Shown here: piece by piece, positions 51,611 through 62,900 of the stretch
Numbering within the stretch: position 1 is the stretch's first letter
How the letters are laid out: every line of letters starts with the position of its first letter
From: WSXY01 sp038325105
GTDB taxonomy: Bacteria; Actinomycetota; Coriobacteriia; Anaerosomatales; Anaerosomataceae
NCBI GenBank assembly: GCA_038325105.1
Contig: JBBQIR010000001.1
Location: 1 to 64,000 of the forward strand
Reading direction: 5' to 3'
Length of the DNA: 64,000 nt
The notes under the pieces: generated by a model
Told to the model about the DNA's origin: nothing
Seen by the model: only the letters and a program-made list of their open reading frames with translations
The model's database searches: none
Made by a program: the position numbers and the translations under genes

Positions 51611-52864
51611 ATGTCCGAGGTCACGACGCTGGCACATCGTGCGAGAGACGCCGCAAATGCGCTCGCCGCGACGTCCACCGACCAGCGCAATCGCGCACTT
51701 CTCTCGATGTCTCACGCGCTCGTTGCCAAGGTGGACGAGATCATCGCGGCCAACGAGATAGACATGCAGTCGGCGCGCGAGAAGAACACCGCGGCCCCGT
51801 TGCTGGACCGACTCGAGCTTACGCCAGCTCGAGTCAAGTCGATGTCCGAGGCGATCAAGAGCCTTGCGCTGCTTCCGGATCCGATCGGTGAGGTCATCAG
51901 CGGCTCCCGGCTTGCCAACGGCATCTGGCTCCAGCAGGTGCGCGTGCCTATGGGTGTTGTCGCGATGATTTACGAGGCGCGACCGAACGTCACGGCCGAT
52001 GCTGCGGCGCTGTCGATAAAGACCGCCAACGCCGTGATCCTGCGTGGCGGGTCGCTTGCCGCGAACTCCAACATTGCACTAGCCAAGGTTCTCTCGGCCG
52101 CTGCTGTGGGTGCGGGGCTTCCCGACGGATGCATCCAGTACATCGAGACTCCCGGCCACGAGGCTGCCGAGGAACTCATGGGGCTGCACGGCATGATCGA
52201 CGTGCTCATACCGCGCGGCGGAGCGGGACTTATCAAGAACGTCGTACAGAACGCCAAGGTTCCCGTCATCGAGACGGGTATCGGCAACTGTCACATCTAC
52301 GTGCATGGTGCGGCCGACATCCAGATGGCCAAACGCATCGTTCTCAACGCGAAGGTGCAGCGCCCCGGAGTGTGCAACTCCGCCGAGTCGCTCCTGGTCG
52401 ACGAGTCGATCTACGAGCGCGCGCTACCGCCGATTCTCAAAGCACTCGAGGAAGCGGGCGTTACGGTGCACGCCGACGAGAAGACGCGTTCGCTCGGCGC
52501 CATCTCCCAGATCAAGCCTGCCACCGAGGAGGACTGGGGAACCGAGTACCTCGACCTCCGGATATCGTGCAAGGTCGTGAGTGGTCTCGACGAGGCGATC
52601 AAGCACGTCAACACGTACGGGACCAAGCACAGTGAAGCTATCGTGACAGAGGACTACCGTTCCGCCATGCGCTTCCTCAATGAAGTCGATGCGGCCGCGG
52701 TGTACGTGAACGCATCCACCCGGTTCACCGACGGTGGAGAGTTCGGGCTTGGCGCTGAGATCGGAATTTCCACGCAGAAGCTGCACGCGCGTGGTCCAAT
52801 GGGCCTGACTGCGCTGACGACGACGAAGTTCATGGCAATGGGAAGCGGTCAGATTCGCGAGTGA
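51611..52864 (+). CDS. proA: Gamma-glutamyl phosphate reductase
   Basis: A 417-residue NADPH-dependent enzyme for the second step of proline synthesis. The catalytic Cys is in RPGVCNSAESLLVD near residue 256, and MIYEARPNVTADAAAL and NASTRFTDGGEFGLGAEIG are conserved. ATG 51611 is favoured over 51605 by its spacing from GAAGGGA. It follows proB after 49 nt. Confidence 0.95.
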   Translation: MSEVTTLAHRARDAANALAATSTDQRNRALLSMSHALVAKVDEIIAANEIDMQSAREKNTAAPLLDRLELTPARVKSMSEAIKSLALLPDPIGEVISGSRLANGIWLQQVRVPMGVVAMIYEARPNVTADAAALSIKTANAVILRGGSLAANSNIALAKVLSAAAVGAGLPDGCIQYIETPGHEAAEELMGLHGMIDVLIPRGGAGLIKNVVQNAKVPVIETGIGNCHIYVHGAADIQMAKRIVLNAKVQRPGVCNSAESLLVDESIYERALPPILKALEEAGVTVHADEKTRSLGAISQIKPATEEDWGTEYLDLRISCKVVSGLDEAIKHVNTYGTKHSEAIVTEDYRSAMRFLNEVDAAAVYVNASTRFTDGGEFGLGAEIGISTQKLHARGPMGLTALTTTKFMAMGSGQIRE

Positions 52865-53469
52865 GAAAGAAACTCAGGCTCGGCATCATGGGTGGGACGT
52901 TCGACCCGATCCACTACGGTCACCTCGTCACCGCTGAAGAGGCGCTTGTCCAGTTCAACCTGGACAAGGTCGTCTTCATGCCGACCGGAGTACCTGTCCG
53001 CAAGACCCACCGCACAGTGACTCCTGCCGAGCATCGGTATCTGATCACGGTGATCGCCACAGCAAGCAACCCTGACTTCGAGGTCTCCCGGCTCGAGATC
53101 GACCGCGACGGCCTCACGTACACTGTCGACACGATGCTGGCGTTGCGGGACCTCCACGGGCCGCAAGCGGAGCTCTACTTCATCACCGGTGCGGACGCTG
53201 TGTGGGAGATCCTCACCTGGAAGGATTCGGAGCGTCTCGCCGACGTGTGCACGTTCATCGCGGCGACCCGGCCGGGCTACGACCTCGCGCGATTCTCGGA
53301 AGAGGACGCCCAGCGTCTGCGAATCGAGTTCATGGAAGTGCCGGCGTTGGCGATTTCATCAACCGACATTCGACTGCGGCTTGCTGAGCGACGTCCCGTG
53401 CGCTACCTGCTTCCCGAAGCTGTGGCTGCCTACATCGCCAAGAACGCGCTCTACGCGGGAGGGTCGTAA
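52861..53469 (+). CDS. nadD: Nicotinate-nucleotide adenylyltransferase
   Basis: A 202-residue enzyme of NAD synthesis. GIMGGTFDPIHYGHL at residues 6-20 contains the nucleotidyl-transferase HxGH motif, and the ISSTDIRLRL segment near 165 is the second ATP motif. The GTG start overlaps the proA stop by four bases. Confidence 0.94.
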   Translation: MRKKLRLGIMGGTFDPIHYGHLVTAEEALVQFNLDKVVFMPTGVPVRKTHRTVTPAEHRYLITVIATASNPDFEVSRLEIDRDGLTYTVDTMLALRDLHGPQAELYFITGADAVWEILTWKDSERLADVCTFIAATRPGYDLARFSEEDAQRLRIEFMEVPALAISSTDIRLRLAERRPVRYLLPEAVAAYIAKNALYAGGS

Positions 53470-53470
53470 C

Positions 53471-54049
53471 GTGACGCCGTCTTGGGAAAGTGCGCTCTCG
53501 GCTCTCGGCGAACGACTCGACGAACGTGGTGTCCGTCACTCGGTGAACGTGGCGGAGACGGCTGCAGGTCTTGCCGCGACGTATTCCGTTGACGTCGAGG
53601 TGGCGAGGCTTGCGGGCCTGCTACACGATTGGTGCAAGGACCTCGACGGTGCCGAGTTGATCGAGCGGGCACAAGCGCACGGGATCCCGATTACCGAGGC
53701 GGACCGCTCTGTGCCGTACCTGCTGCACGCACCTGTGGCCGCTGCAGAGCTGAAGCAGGAGTTTCCCGGGATTCCGGTGGACGTACTTGATGCGGTGGGT
53801 GCTCACACCTACGGCTCGTCGTCTCTCACACCGATTGAGATGGTCGTCTACGTTGCTGACACTCTGGAACCCGCGCGGACGCATTCGGGTGTCGAGGAGC
53901 TGCGTTCCCTTGTGGGCGTAATCGGCCTTGAGGAGCTGTTCGCCCGAACGTACGCGGATTCGCTGCGTCACCTGGTCGACAGCCGCCGGCGGATACATCC
54001 CGAGACGGTTGCGACATGGAATCGCATCGTTGAGGGCGAGCGCCGATGA
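53471..54049 (+). CDS. yqeK: YqeK-type HD-domain hydrolase (Ap4A hydrolase family)
   Basis: A 192-residue HD-superfamily protein. His residues in RHSVNVAETA and in the GLLHDWCKD motif form the metal site, with later His/Asp residues in LLHAPVAA, AVGAHT and YVADTLEP. Characterised relatives split diadenosine tetraphosphate symmetrically. It lies in the standard obg-proBA-nadD-yqeK-rsfS order. Confidence 0.9.
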   Translation: MTPSWESALSALGERLDERGVRHSVNVAETAAGLAATYSVDVEVARLAGLLHDWCKDLDGAELIERAQAHGIPITEADRSVPYLLHAPVAAAELKQEFPGIPVDVLDAVGAHTYGSSSLTPIEMVVYVADTLEPARTHSGVEELRSLVGVIGLEELFARTYADSLRHLVDSRRRIHPETVATWNRIVEGERR

Positions 54050-55248
54050 GCCGGAAGCATCGCGCACACGGCGCGGACCACGAACAGGGTCGTCCGGAAG
54101 AGTCCGAACCGATGGTAGCCCCCGACCGGTCGGGTGCAGATTACCCGCGTCGCCGCACGCATGTCGACAAGCCCGAGACGCCAGCCGCGGGCTATCGCGG
54201 TTCGAAGCGATCCTCGAAGCTTGGGAAGCGCCTTCGCAAAGAAGCTCAGAGCGATCGGGTGAAGGCAGAGGTCACCGAGAAGGCTGAGACGGCCGGCAGG
54301 GCTCTCGGCACGGGACTGCGCTATGCAGGAATGGCGATCGGCGCGCTCGTCGCACTGGCGCTCGTGTTCGTGCTGGTCGCGATGGGCATCAACGGTGCTG
54401 CCCGGTATCTTGCCAAGCGTGAGGCCGTGGCCAACAACAGCCCGGAGGCTGTGAAAGCGCGTGCGCAGGGCAACCTGCTCATCATCGGCACGGACGGTTC
54501 CTCGGGCGCCGACTTCCTCGCAGTCCGGCTCGATGAGGAGAACGGTCAGATATTTGGCATAGCCATCCCGGACGGGGCTTTCATGGAGGTTCCCGGTCAG
54601 GGATTCGAGCGAATCGGTGACTCATACAAGGCCGGCGCTGACGTGTCGATGGCGGCGATCTCGAACTACCTCGGGGTTCCGTTCGAGAAGTACGTGGTCG
54701 TGAGCAAGCAGGCATACCAGGACGCGCTCACCAATCAGTCGCTCGCCGGTCTCATGAAGACCGCCATCTCGTCCGGGCTCGGAGATGTCGGGGAGGCCGA
54801 AGCGGGTGCCTTCATGGACAAGGTGAAGCCCGCGCAAGTCGCTCTCGTCCCGCTGCCGGTCAAGCCGATCAATCTCGCCGATCAGACGTACTTTGAGCCT
54901 CAGCGCGATCAAGTGGCTGATCTCTTGCTTTCATGGTGGGGGGTTCGTCTCGGCGCCGATGATGGCGTCATCCGTGTCATCGTCTACAACGGATCCGGCG
55001 CACCGGGTACTGCCGGCGAGGTCGCCCAGGTGCTCATCAAGGCTGGCATGCGGGTGGTCGACACCAAAAACGCCGACCGCTTCGACTACAAGGAGACTCT
55101 CATCGTTGTCCAGGATGGTGACCTGGCAAAGGGTGAGAGTGTCAAGAAAGTGCTCGGCATTGGCAAAGTCGTCGATCAACCGTCCGAACAGGACGTTGCG
55201 GATATCATCATCATTGTTGGTCAGGATTGGAAACCTTCGAAAGGGTGA
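54046..55248 (+). CDS. LCP-like membrane protein with LytR_C domain (probably non-catalytic)
   Basis: A 400-residue protein. A long basic cytoplasmic N-terminus (1-90) is followed by one membrane helix (about 98-120). A shortened LytR-CpsA-Psr-like domain spans about 140-260 (NLLIIGTDGSSGADFLAVRLDE, DSYKAGADVSMAAISNYLG). The LytR_C domain spans about 305-395 (IRVIVYNGSGAPGTAGEVAQVLI). Catalytic LCP enzymes have an Arg in the IPRD-type motif; here it reads AIPDGAFMEVPG, so that Arg is missing. A scaffolding or regulatory role in the envelope is more likely than glycopolymer transfer. Confidence 0.75.
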   Translation: MSRKHRAHGADHEQGRPEESEPMVAPDRSGADYPRRRTHVDKPETPAAGYRGSKRSSKLGKRLRKEAQSDRVKAEVTEKAETAGRALGTGLRYAGMAIGALVALALVFVLVAMGINGAARYLAKREAVANNSPEAVKARAQGNLLIIGTDGSSGADFLAVRLDEENGQIFGIAIPDGAFMEVPGQGFERIGDSYKAGADVSMAAISNYLGVPFEKYVVVSKQAYQDALTNQSLAGLMKTAISSGLGDVGEAEAGAFMDKVKPAQVALVPLPVKPINLADQTYFEPQRDQVADLLLSWWGVRLGADDGVIRVIVYNGSGAPGTAGEVAQVLIKAGMRVVDTKNADRFDYKETLIVVQDGDLAKGESVKKVLGIGKVVDQPSEQDVADIIIIVGQDWKPSKG

Positions 55249-55649
55249 GCGTTCTGGAGCCGAGAGACTACGCGCTACTGGCAGCAGAGGCTGCTTCAGA
55301 TAAGAAAGCGACCGACCTGGTCGTTCTTGAGGTCGGTCCCATGCTTGTGATCACCGACTACTTTGTCATCGCGTCAGGTTCAAACGACCGCCAGGTACAC
55401 GCGATCGCCGATGGCATCGAACGGCGCCTTCGTGAAGCGGGTCTGCGTGCAGTCGGGCGTGAAGGCGAGCGGGAAGGTACGTGGATCCTGCTCGACTTCG
55501 GGGAGATCGTCGTTCACGTGTTTCAGCCCGAGGAGCGCGAGTTCTACCGACTCGAGAAGCTCTGGGGCGACGTAGAGCGTGTTGAGCTGCCCGCTGAGGT
55601 TGCAGCTGCTCACATGTCCGCGCCGTCAGCTGGACCCGAGAACTCGTGA
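55245..55649 (+). CDS. rsfS: Ribosome silencing factor RsfS
   Basis: A 134-residue protein that binds L14 and keeps the ribosomal subunits apart under starvation. KKATDLVVLEVGPMLVITDYFVIAS and GTWILLDFGEIVVHVF are family landmarks. I take GTG 55245, overlapping the previous stop (GTGA); an upstream TTG at 55227 would add six residues. Confidence 0.92.
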   Translation: MSVLEPRDYALLAAEAASDKKATDLVVLEVGPMLVITDYFVIASGSNDRQVHAIADGIERRLREAGLRAVGREGEREGTWILLDFGEIVVHVFQPEEREFYRLEKLWGDVERVELPAEVAAAHMSAPSAGPENS

Positions 55650-56599
55650 GCCCGTCGGCGCGGCGGACACTGACCACTCTCGCCCTTGTCGGTGTCGCCG
55701 TCGTATGGGGCGGTACGTTCGTCATGGTCAAAGGCGCGGTCGAGAACTACCCCCTCTACAGTTTCTTAGGCTGGCGCTTCGCGATTGCGACGGTCGCGTT
55801 CGTGCTTCTCTTCCCGGGGTCGTTCAAGAAACTCACCTGGGGAGGCGTGCGCGTCGGGCTCCTTGCCGGTGCGTTCCTGACTGCGGGCTACATCTTCCAA
55901 ACCTGGGGACTGCAGGCGACGTCGGCCAGCAAGGCGGCCTTTGTGACGGGCATGTTCGTTGTGATCACGCCGCTGATGCAAGCGGTGTTGCTCAGGCGAC
56001 CACCGAAGTCGTGGACTATCGCGGGAGTCGTGCTCTCGGTGGTTGGCCTGTGGCTGCTATCGGGAGGCACCGTCGGCGGATGGAACGTCGGCGATACGCG
56101 GGTGCTCCTCTGCGCAATCGCCTATTCGGCACATATGATCGTGCTCGGAGGTCCGGGTCGGAAGCACTCGGTCAGCGCGCTTACCCTCGTGCAGCTGGCA
56201 ACCGTGGCTGTGGCAACGGGGGCGGTCGCGATCGCCACGGAACGTGCGCCGTTGCCGACGGAAGGCTCGCTCGTTTTCGCCTTGCTGGTTACCGGTGTGC
56301 TCGCCTCGACGGTCGCCTTTGCCGTGCAGACGGCCGCGCAGCAGCTCATATCGCCCACGAAGACGGCGCTCATACTCATTACCGAGCCGGCTTTCGGCGG
56401 AGTGTTCGGCTGGCTGGCGGGGGAGTCACTCGGTGTGAGCGGCGTCTTTGGCAGTGGGCTCATTCTGGGCGGCATGATCCTCGCCGAGGTGGTCGGGACA
56501 TCGGCCGCACCTGCGGAGCATGTTGAACTTGAGGTGTCGCTTGAAGGACCTCCGGTTCCGTTGATCGAAACGGGTGACGATAGGGTTCGATCCGAGTAG
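55646..56599 (+). CDS. EamA/DMT-superfamily transporter
   Basis: A 317-residue membrane protein with ten helices in two EamA repeats (VVWGGTFVMVKGAVENYPLY, then ILITEPAFGGVFGWLAGESLG). Members export amino acids or other metabolites. A hydrophilic acidic tail of about 30 residues follows the last helix. The GTG start overlaps the rsfS stop. Confidence 0.87.
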   Translation: MSPSARRTLTTLALVGVAVVWGGTFVMVKGAVENYPLYSFLGWRFAIATVAFVLLFPGSFKKLTWGGVRVGLLAGAFLTAGYIFQTWGLQATSASKAAFVTGMFVVITPLMQAVLLRRPPKSWTIAGVVLSVVGLWLLSGGTVGGWNVGDTRVLLCAIAYSAHMIVLGGPGRKHSVSALTLVQLATVAVATGAVAIATERAPLPTEGSLVFALLVTGVLASTVAFAVQTAAQQLISPTKTALILITEPAFGGVFGWLAGESLGVSGVFGSGLILGGMILAEVVGTSAAPAEHVELEVSLEGPPVPLIETGDDRVRSE

Positions 56600-56623
56600 G
56601 CAGTGCCGCTTTCGCTACGCCAT

Positions 56624-56651
56624 TTGACCGCGCGCGAACGCCTGGTATACT
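56624..56651 (+). promoter_or_regulatory. Promoter for tRNA-Ala
   Basis: TTGACC (56624-56629) and TATACT (56646-56651) with a 16-nt spacer and a TGG extension. Transcription would start near 56658, 25 nt before the tRNA. Confidence 0.78.
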
Positions 56652-56682
56652 ACCGTTTGCTGCGCGAGCAGCGCCCAGATGT

Positions 56683-56758
56683 GGGGCCATAGCTCAGCTG
56701 GGAGAGCGCTTGGCTGGCAGCCAAGAGGTCAGGGGTTCGATCCCCCTTGGCTCCACCA
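56683..56758 (+). tRNA. tRNA-Ala (anticodon GGC)
   Basis: A 76-nt cloverleaf. The acceptor GGGGCCA pairs with TGGCTCC, including the G3-U70 pair that identifies tRNA-Ala. The D stem is GCTC/GAGC, the anticodon stem CTTGG/CCAAG encloses CTGGCAG (anticodon GGC), and the T stem is AGGGG/CCCCT. The 3' ACCA is encoded. Confidence 0.95.
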
Positions 56759-56771
56759 ACAACTGATGTGC

Positions 56772-56805
56772 GCCCTCCCTGGTCGGTTGACCGGGGAGGG
56801 CGTTT
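56772..56805 (+). terminator. Terminator after tRNA-Ala
   Basis: GCCCTCCCTGGTC pairs with GACCGGGGAGGGC (13 bp, one T-G) around GGTT, followed by GTTTC. Confidence 0.82.
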
Positions 56806-56868
56806 CTCGTGCGGACTATTTGCAGTTCGGATTCGACTCACTCCCACTCGTAAACTTGGCCTATGAAG

Positions 56869-56877
56869 TGCTAACAT
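56869..56877 (+). promoter_or_regulatory. Extended -10 promoter for multiheme cytochrome gene
   Basis: TGC-TAACAT is an extended -10 element 45 nt before the GTG start; no good -35 is seen. Confidence 0.45.
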
Positions 56878-56921
56878 TCCATCAGGGAAACTAGGGAGCC
56901 TTCAGGAGGATCACGTTACGA

Positions 56922-59900
56922 GTGAGTCTTCTCGATTTTGATGCGAGCATGATCCAGTGCCCTCGTGCGAATGCGATTCGCGTGCGCGCACTATTTGTGG
57001 TGCTTGTCGCCGTCGCGGCAGTCGTTCTCCTTATGGGTGCGCTTCCCGCATTCGCCATTAACCCTCACGGTCAGTACTCCTCGGGATCCGAGAGCTGCAA
57101 GTCGTGCCATAGCCTGCACACGGCGGCCGGGGATCCGATCACCAACGAGGCGACGCAGAAGGAACTCTGCTACAGCTGCCACGATGGCTCCGCGAGCGCG
57201 CACAACGTCAGGGCCGGTTTCGGAGAATCTGTGCCGGGTACGACGACCGCGAAGAGTTTCCATCCGGTGCCGTCTGGTGCTATCAAGTGCCTCGACTGCC
57301 ACACCGCGCACAAGGGACCAGCCGAGGGTAACCCCAGCTCACTCTCGGCCGGATCGGCGGAGGCCACCGGCGGTGTCGCTGTGTGCGGCGCATGTCACGG
57401 TCCGGGGTCCACGCTCAGTGGCGGGAATCTCGCCGGTCCCATTGCAGGCACTCCGCATGCGTCGCTTGCGTCCTCGGCGAGTCCCGCGGGTATCGCGTGC
57501 GTCGCATGCCACGAGCCCCACGCGTCCTCGAACGCCGATCTTGTCCGCTCCAGGTTGCGCACGGAGTCGCAGACGACGGTGACCGTCTCAGGCGAACCGG
57601 GTCTGTGTCTGGGTTGCCATCAAGACAGCGGCGGCGTCTACGACGGCGCGAAGGCGGCCGCGGCGCAGAAGCACTCAACGGTGACGAGTTCCACCAAGGC
57701 GCTCACGTCGTGGCCCGGGGCATCAGGTACCGCAGGCGGGTGCGACGGCTGCCACGAGCCCCACGGGGCTGCAGTCGGACCCTCGTACACCAGGGCCGAT
57801 GATGAAGAGTTGTGCCGCACGTGCCACGATGACGCGTCAGTGTCGTACCCGACGAACTACTCGTATCGGGGCACGGGGACGTTCTCGGCCTCAGGACATG
57901 GTGGAATCACGCCGCCCGCCATCGACTACGTCTCCCTGCTTGCCGAAGGACCGTCATTCACTGCGTGGGAGAGCACGACGCCTCCGACGCCTTCGAATCC
58001 GGGTACCCTGGTCTCCGCGGCGCGCGCTTCCGCGCTGCTCACTGCCGAAGGGACGCGTCTCACCACCTCACTTCAAGTGACGAACGGGGACTGGGACTAC
58101 CAGACATACCGGTTCAAACTGCCGGTCGCAACAGCCGATCTCACATCGATCCGCGTAAACTGGGCCGGTTACGGTGAGGAGGCTCCCGGCTTCCCTGTGA
58201 CACTCTCGGCCTGGAAGCCCGGCACGAGTTCGTGGGAACTCATTCAGAGTGCGCAGATGGTGACGCAGCAGACAGTGAACGTTGCGCTCTCGACCGCGAA
58301 CCATGTGACCGCCGACGGCTACGTGTACCTCGTGGCGAAAGCACGCTACTCACAGGACGAGGTGCCCATCTCGGGTCCCACTGTCACCGCACTGAGCGGG
58401 ACGAGCGCGAGAGTGAATTGGGTCACGTCGGGGCTCACGAGCAGCCATATCGACTACGGCACGACCACGTCGTACACGAACACTACCGGTGACGCGACGC
58501 GTACGCAGAGCCACGAGGTCACCGTGACCGGGCTCAGCCCCGGAGCGTGGCACTTCAGGGCGCGCTCGACCGCTCTCGACGGGTCGTCGTACACATCGGC
58601 CGACATCGTGCAGGGCATTCCGGGACCGACCGTCGTAGCCATGGGAACCGCGTCGTGGACCGGAACGCCGATCACCCGGGTCTTCAACTGGAACGCGCCG
58701 GCGGGAGCTCCCGGTCCCTTCGAGTACCGGTTCCATCTGCAGAACGGGTCTACCCCGATCATTGATACCGACTGGGGGTCAAGCACGTCATACACGACCG
58801 CCCTCGATAACGGCACCTACAACTGGCGGGTCGAGGCCCGCGACGGCAATGGTGTGCGGTACGGGTATTCTGCCTGGAACACGTTCTGGCACTTCGACAA
58901 TTCCGGCACCTGTCCGTATCTCTTCACCTGGGACGGGGAGAAGTTCGCGTTTGAAGCGGACCTCTACGGTCCGGGTAAGCTCGCGCTTAAGACGAAGACC
59001 GGCTACGCGAAGCCAACCCCCGACGACGTCTACATTCTGGCGAACGAACCCGCGTTGGTCGGCGGGAGAATCGATCTGCGTCTCGTCGAGGAACGGTATG
59101 AGACGGACTATCTGGACGAGATGAGGCTCTACGCTCTCGATGTTCCGGCGGACAGAGACGTGTACGCCGAGAAACGTGAGGCGGGTGGCGCTTCTTTCTC
59201 AGGCGTCGCGGGCGAGCTGCACACCGTTTCGAAGAATCTCGAGTCGCCGCGCTCGGTCGTGCACATAAACTCGGGTCAGGACATCCGGGGGCTGGTGGCC
59301 GCCAATGACGGAGAGTACGCCGTCCTCAACACCGATCGCAACGCCGGATTCACGTATCAGACGCTCGAACTCGACCTGGGCGACATCGCTGCTGCACCGC
59401 AGGTGAAGATAGTCATGGATGCGCTATCGATGTACCCGTCGAACAACGAGGGCGCGGCGCTGGCTGGGACCTTCGGTGCGCGTACGAAGCTCGAGGTCCA
59501 GGACGCTGAGGGCTTGTGGGTCGCCGTTCCCACCGCCACAGTGACACTCCCGAAGCCTCCGGAGTTCAGCCGTCCGTACGTGTTCGACGTTTCGAACATC
59601 TGGGTGAGCGATAGCAGGAAGGTGCGGTTCACGTTCTTGTTCAAGACCTACGTGGACTGGATCGCAGTAGACACCACTGCCGATCTCCCTGTCACGATTA
59701 CCGAGGCACCGCTCGAGTCGGCCGAACTGCTCGCCCGCGGTTTCGACCCGCAATCCTCCGACGATGAGATCTTCGAGTACGTGTACGGGGAGCCGACGAA
59801 TGACCTTTCGTACCTCCCCGGCGCCTACACGAAGTTTGGTGAGGTCGCCGATCTCCTCGGCGACACAGACGACAGGTTCGTAATCTATGGCGGTGGGGAC

Positions 59901-62900
59901 GAGGTCCAGGCGAAGTTCATCCCGCCCGATCAGGCTGATGTCGGCACGACGCGCCGGTGGGCGATCCACACCAACGGCTACTACAAGGACCTCAAGACGG
60001 ACGTGACGCCGACAGTCGAACCGCTGCCATTCGCAGCGATGTCGAACTTCCCGTACGGCCCGGGCGAGAGTTACCCGACAGATTCTGCGCACGTGGACTA
60101 CCGCGCGGGGTGGAATACGCGGGTCGAGGGTGTCTCGAATGCCACTCCGGTGATGAGTGCGAGCGAGGAAGGTGTTCTCCAGGCCGGGTGGATCAGGTTC
60201 ACCTCGTTTGTGGACCGCGGCTGGGACAAGGTCGTTGCACTCGTCACGCCAACGGCGGGCGGGAACGACTCTGTGGCTTCCGTGGCGCTGCACCGTTCGC
60301 TCAACACGGACCTGGTCGGACTTGAGGTGACGGCGATAGGTGCAAGCTCCGGCAACACCTGCAGCGCGTGTCATGCACCTCATGGCGGCACCGACTCCGG
60401 TGCCGTCCTGGCCGGCGGCCGCGCGGCTGCCGATGGCCGGACATGTACCGCCGACGGAACAGGCGGGTGCCACGACAACGCGGCCAACTCGGCCTCCGGC
60501 ATCGATATCCGAACGGCGTTCACTACGGGGGCAGACCCCAGAGCCCGCCATGACGTCATGCCGAGCGATCAGCAGGCGAGCGGTGGACGCACCGCATGCG
60601 CCGATTGCCACAACCCGCACAGAGACAACGCCGACGTGCGGTTCGCCGATCCGGACAACATGTCACAGACCACTACATCACCCCTGACCGACGTCGTCGC
60701 CACCGACGGCAGTGTCTGGGCGCTCGTCGGCGCGAGTCACGACGGTAGGGCTCCTGACATTACGAGCATCGCCTTGAGCGCGTCGCCATCGACGCCGTCT
60801 TCGCCGACAGTCACGTGGCAAACGCTCAACGAGTCCTCGACGTCATGGGTCGACTGGGGTACCACCGTCGCATACGAGCTTGGCAACGAGTCGAGCGGGT
60901 CGCCTTTCGGTACCAGCACGCCCGTCATCTCGCACTCGGTGCAGATGAGTTCGCTCGCAACGGGAACGCTTTATCACTACCGTGTCCGGAGTACTGACGC
61001 GCTTGGCAACACGTCGGTCTCGGCGGACCGCACGTACACGCCGATCGGCGCGCCGCCCGCGCCGGTGATGTCCGATGTGACGACCGTCACGGGCGCGGGC
61101 GCGGCTGTCCAGGTCCCGGTTTCTTGCACCTCGGTCGCCAGCACGGACGGCCACGCGGTGCAGTACTGGTTCGACGTCGGCGGGCAGGTCTCTGGCTGGC
61201 TTGCGTCCCCGTCGTGGGTAGGTCCCTGGCTATACGATGGTACGTACAACGCGCGGGTCATGGCTCGGGACGCCGTCGACCAGCAGGCAGTGTCTCCGTG
61301 GTCCGCGTATGACAGCTTCGTCGTTACGGGCTCTCCCCAGCCGGTCGAGTCCTGCCCGAACCTGTTCGTGTGGGACGGCGAGCGATTCGCTTTTGTGACC
61401 GATGTCATGGGCCTCGGCCCGATTGGCGTGAAGAAGGGCAAGAACGCCTATCTCAATCCCGAGCCCGTGGAGGACACGGTCATTCCACAGGGAACGCTCG
61501 TGGCACGAGATGGTTCGCTCGATATCCAACTGTCTGATGAGCGTTCAGAGATCGAGTATGTGGACGAGATCAAACTCGTGGCTGTCGATCATCCCGTGGG
61601 AACGCGGCTGCTTATTAATGACCTCCACTGGGGGCCGTTTGACGGCGGCCGCGAGCCGACCGTGTATCACACCATCGCCGACGCACAGCCGGTTGACGTG
61701 ATGTACGAGCGGATTCCGGTCCTCGGCGCCGAGACGATTCCGTCAACGAATGTCTCCGCGAAGACGGCCGTCGAGGGCGACGGGCAGATAGCGTACAGCG
61801 GGCTCTACGACGACAACATCTGGACACTCGACCTGGGCGCGCTCGACGATCCTCAGAGCATCAAACTCGTTGTTGCCGCATGGGTTGACTATGCCAACAA
61901 GACCGAGAAGGCTGCTTGGCTTGCTAGCGGAAAGCGGCCTCCGGCAAGTTACATCGAGGTCCAGGATGCGGACGGAGCATGGGTCAAGGTCGGCGACGCG
62001 CCGCATCCTCCGGGATACACCAAGACGGTCGTGTACGACTTCACCGGGGTGTTCCCGGAGGGTGTTACCGAGTACAAGGTGCGGATACACAGCTACATGC
62101 GAATGAATATCGACTACATCGGAGTTGATACCGCACCGGACGAGGCTGTTCTGGTCACAGAACGTGCACCCCGATCTGCGAATCTCGCGTTCAAGGGAGT
62201 GTCGGCGTACGTGGAAACGCCGTACCCTCTCTACCGGTACGACGACATCGTGGACACGACTCCCGCCGAGCAGGAGGGTGCATTCACCCGCTACGGCGAT
62301 GTGCGCGAGTTGCTGCTCGACGCCGATGACCGCTTCGTGATCATGGACACGGGTGATGACATGGCGATCTCATTTGATGAGCCTGCTGCTCCCGCCCCCG
62401 GGTCGCGGAGAACGTACGTCATTCACACCGACGGGTTCCATGACACACAGTCCGGCACCGTGGATCCGCTCCCGTTCCATGCGATGTCCGGCTATCCGTA
62501 TGGGGCAGATGAGCGGTACCCGGAGGATACGCTGCATACGAGTTACCTTTCGATATGGAATACGCGAATTCGAGGCAGTGTCTCCATCGCGGTGGGCACC
62601 GAGCTGTCAGCGACTTCAGTCGATTGGGCGGAGTACCACACTTCTGCGTGGATTCCCGTAGTCGAAAACGAATTCTCGGTGGACAGCGACCAGTTCGTGG
62701 CGCTTGTCGAGTTCAACGACGGCAGCACGACGACCGTTGCGGTTGATGCAGGGTGGGAGAGTGAGTCATCGGAGACGGTGAAGCCTACCCCGTCGGCACC
62801 CGGTATCGCAGTGGGCGCGAGTTCTGTCGCGAGTCTCGCGCTTGACGACGGCAGTTACTGGCGCACGAACCTGGCGACTGTGGACACTCGCTGGAACTGG

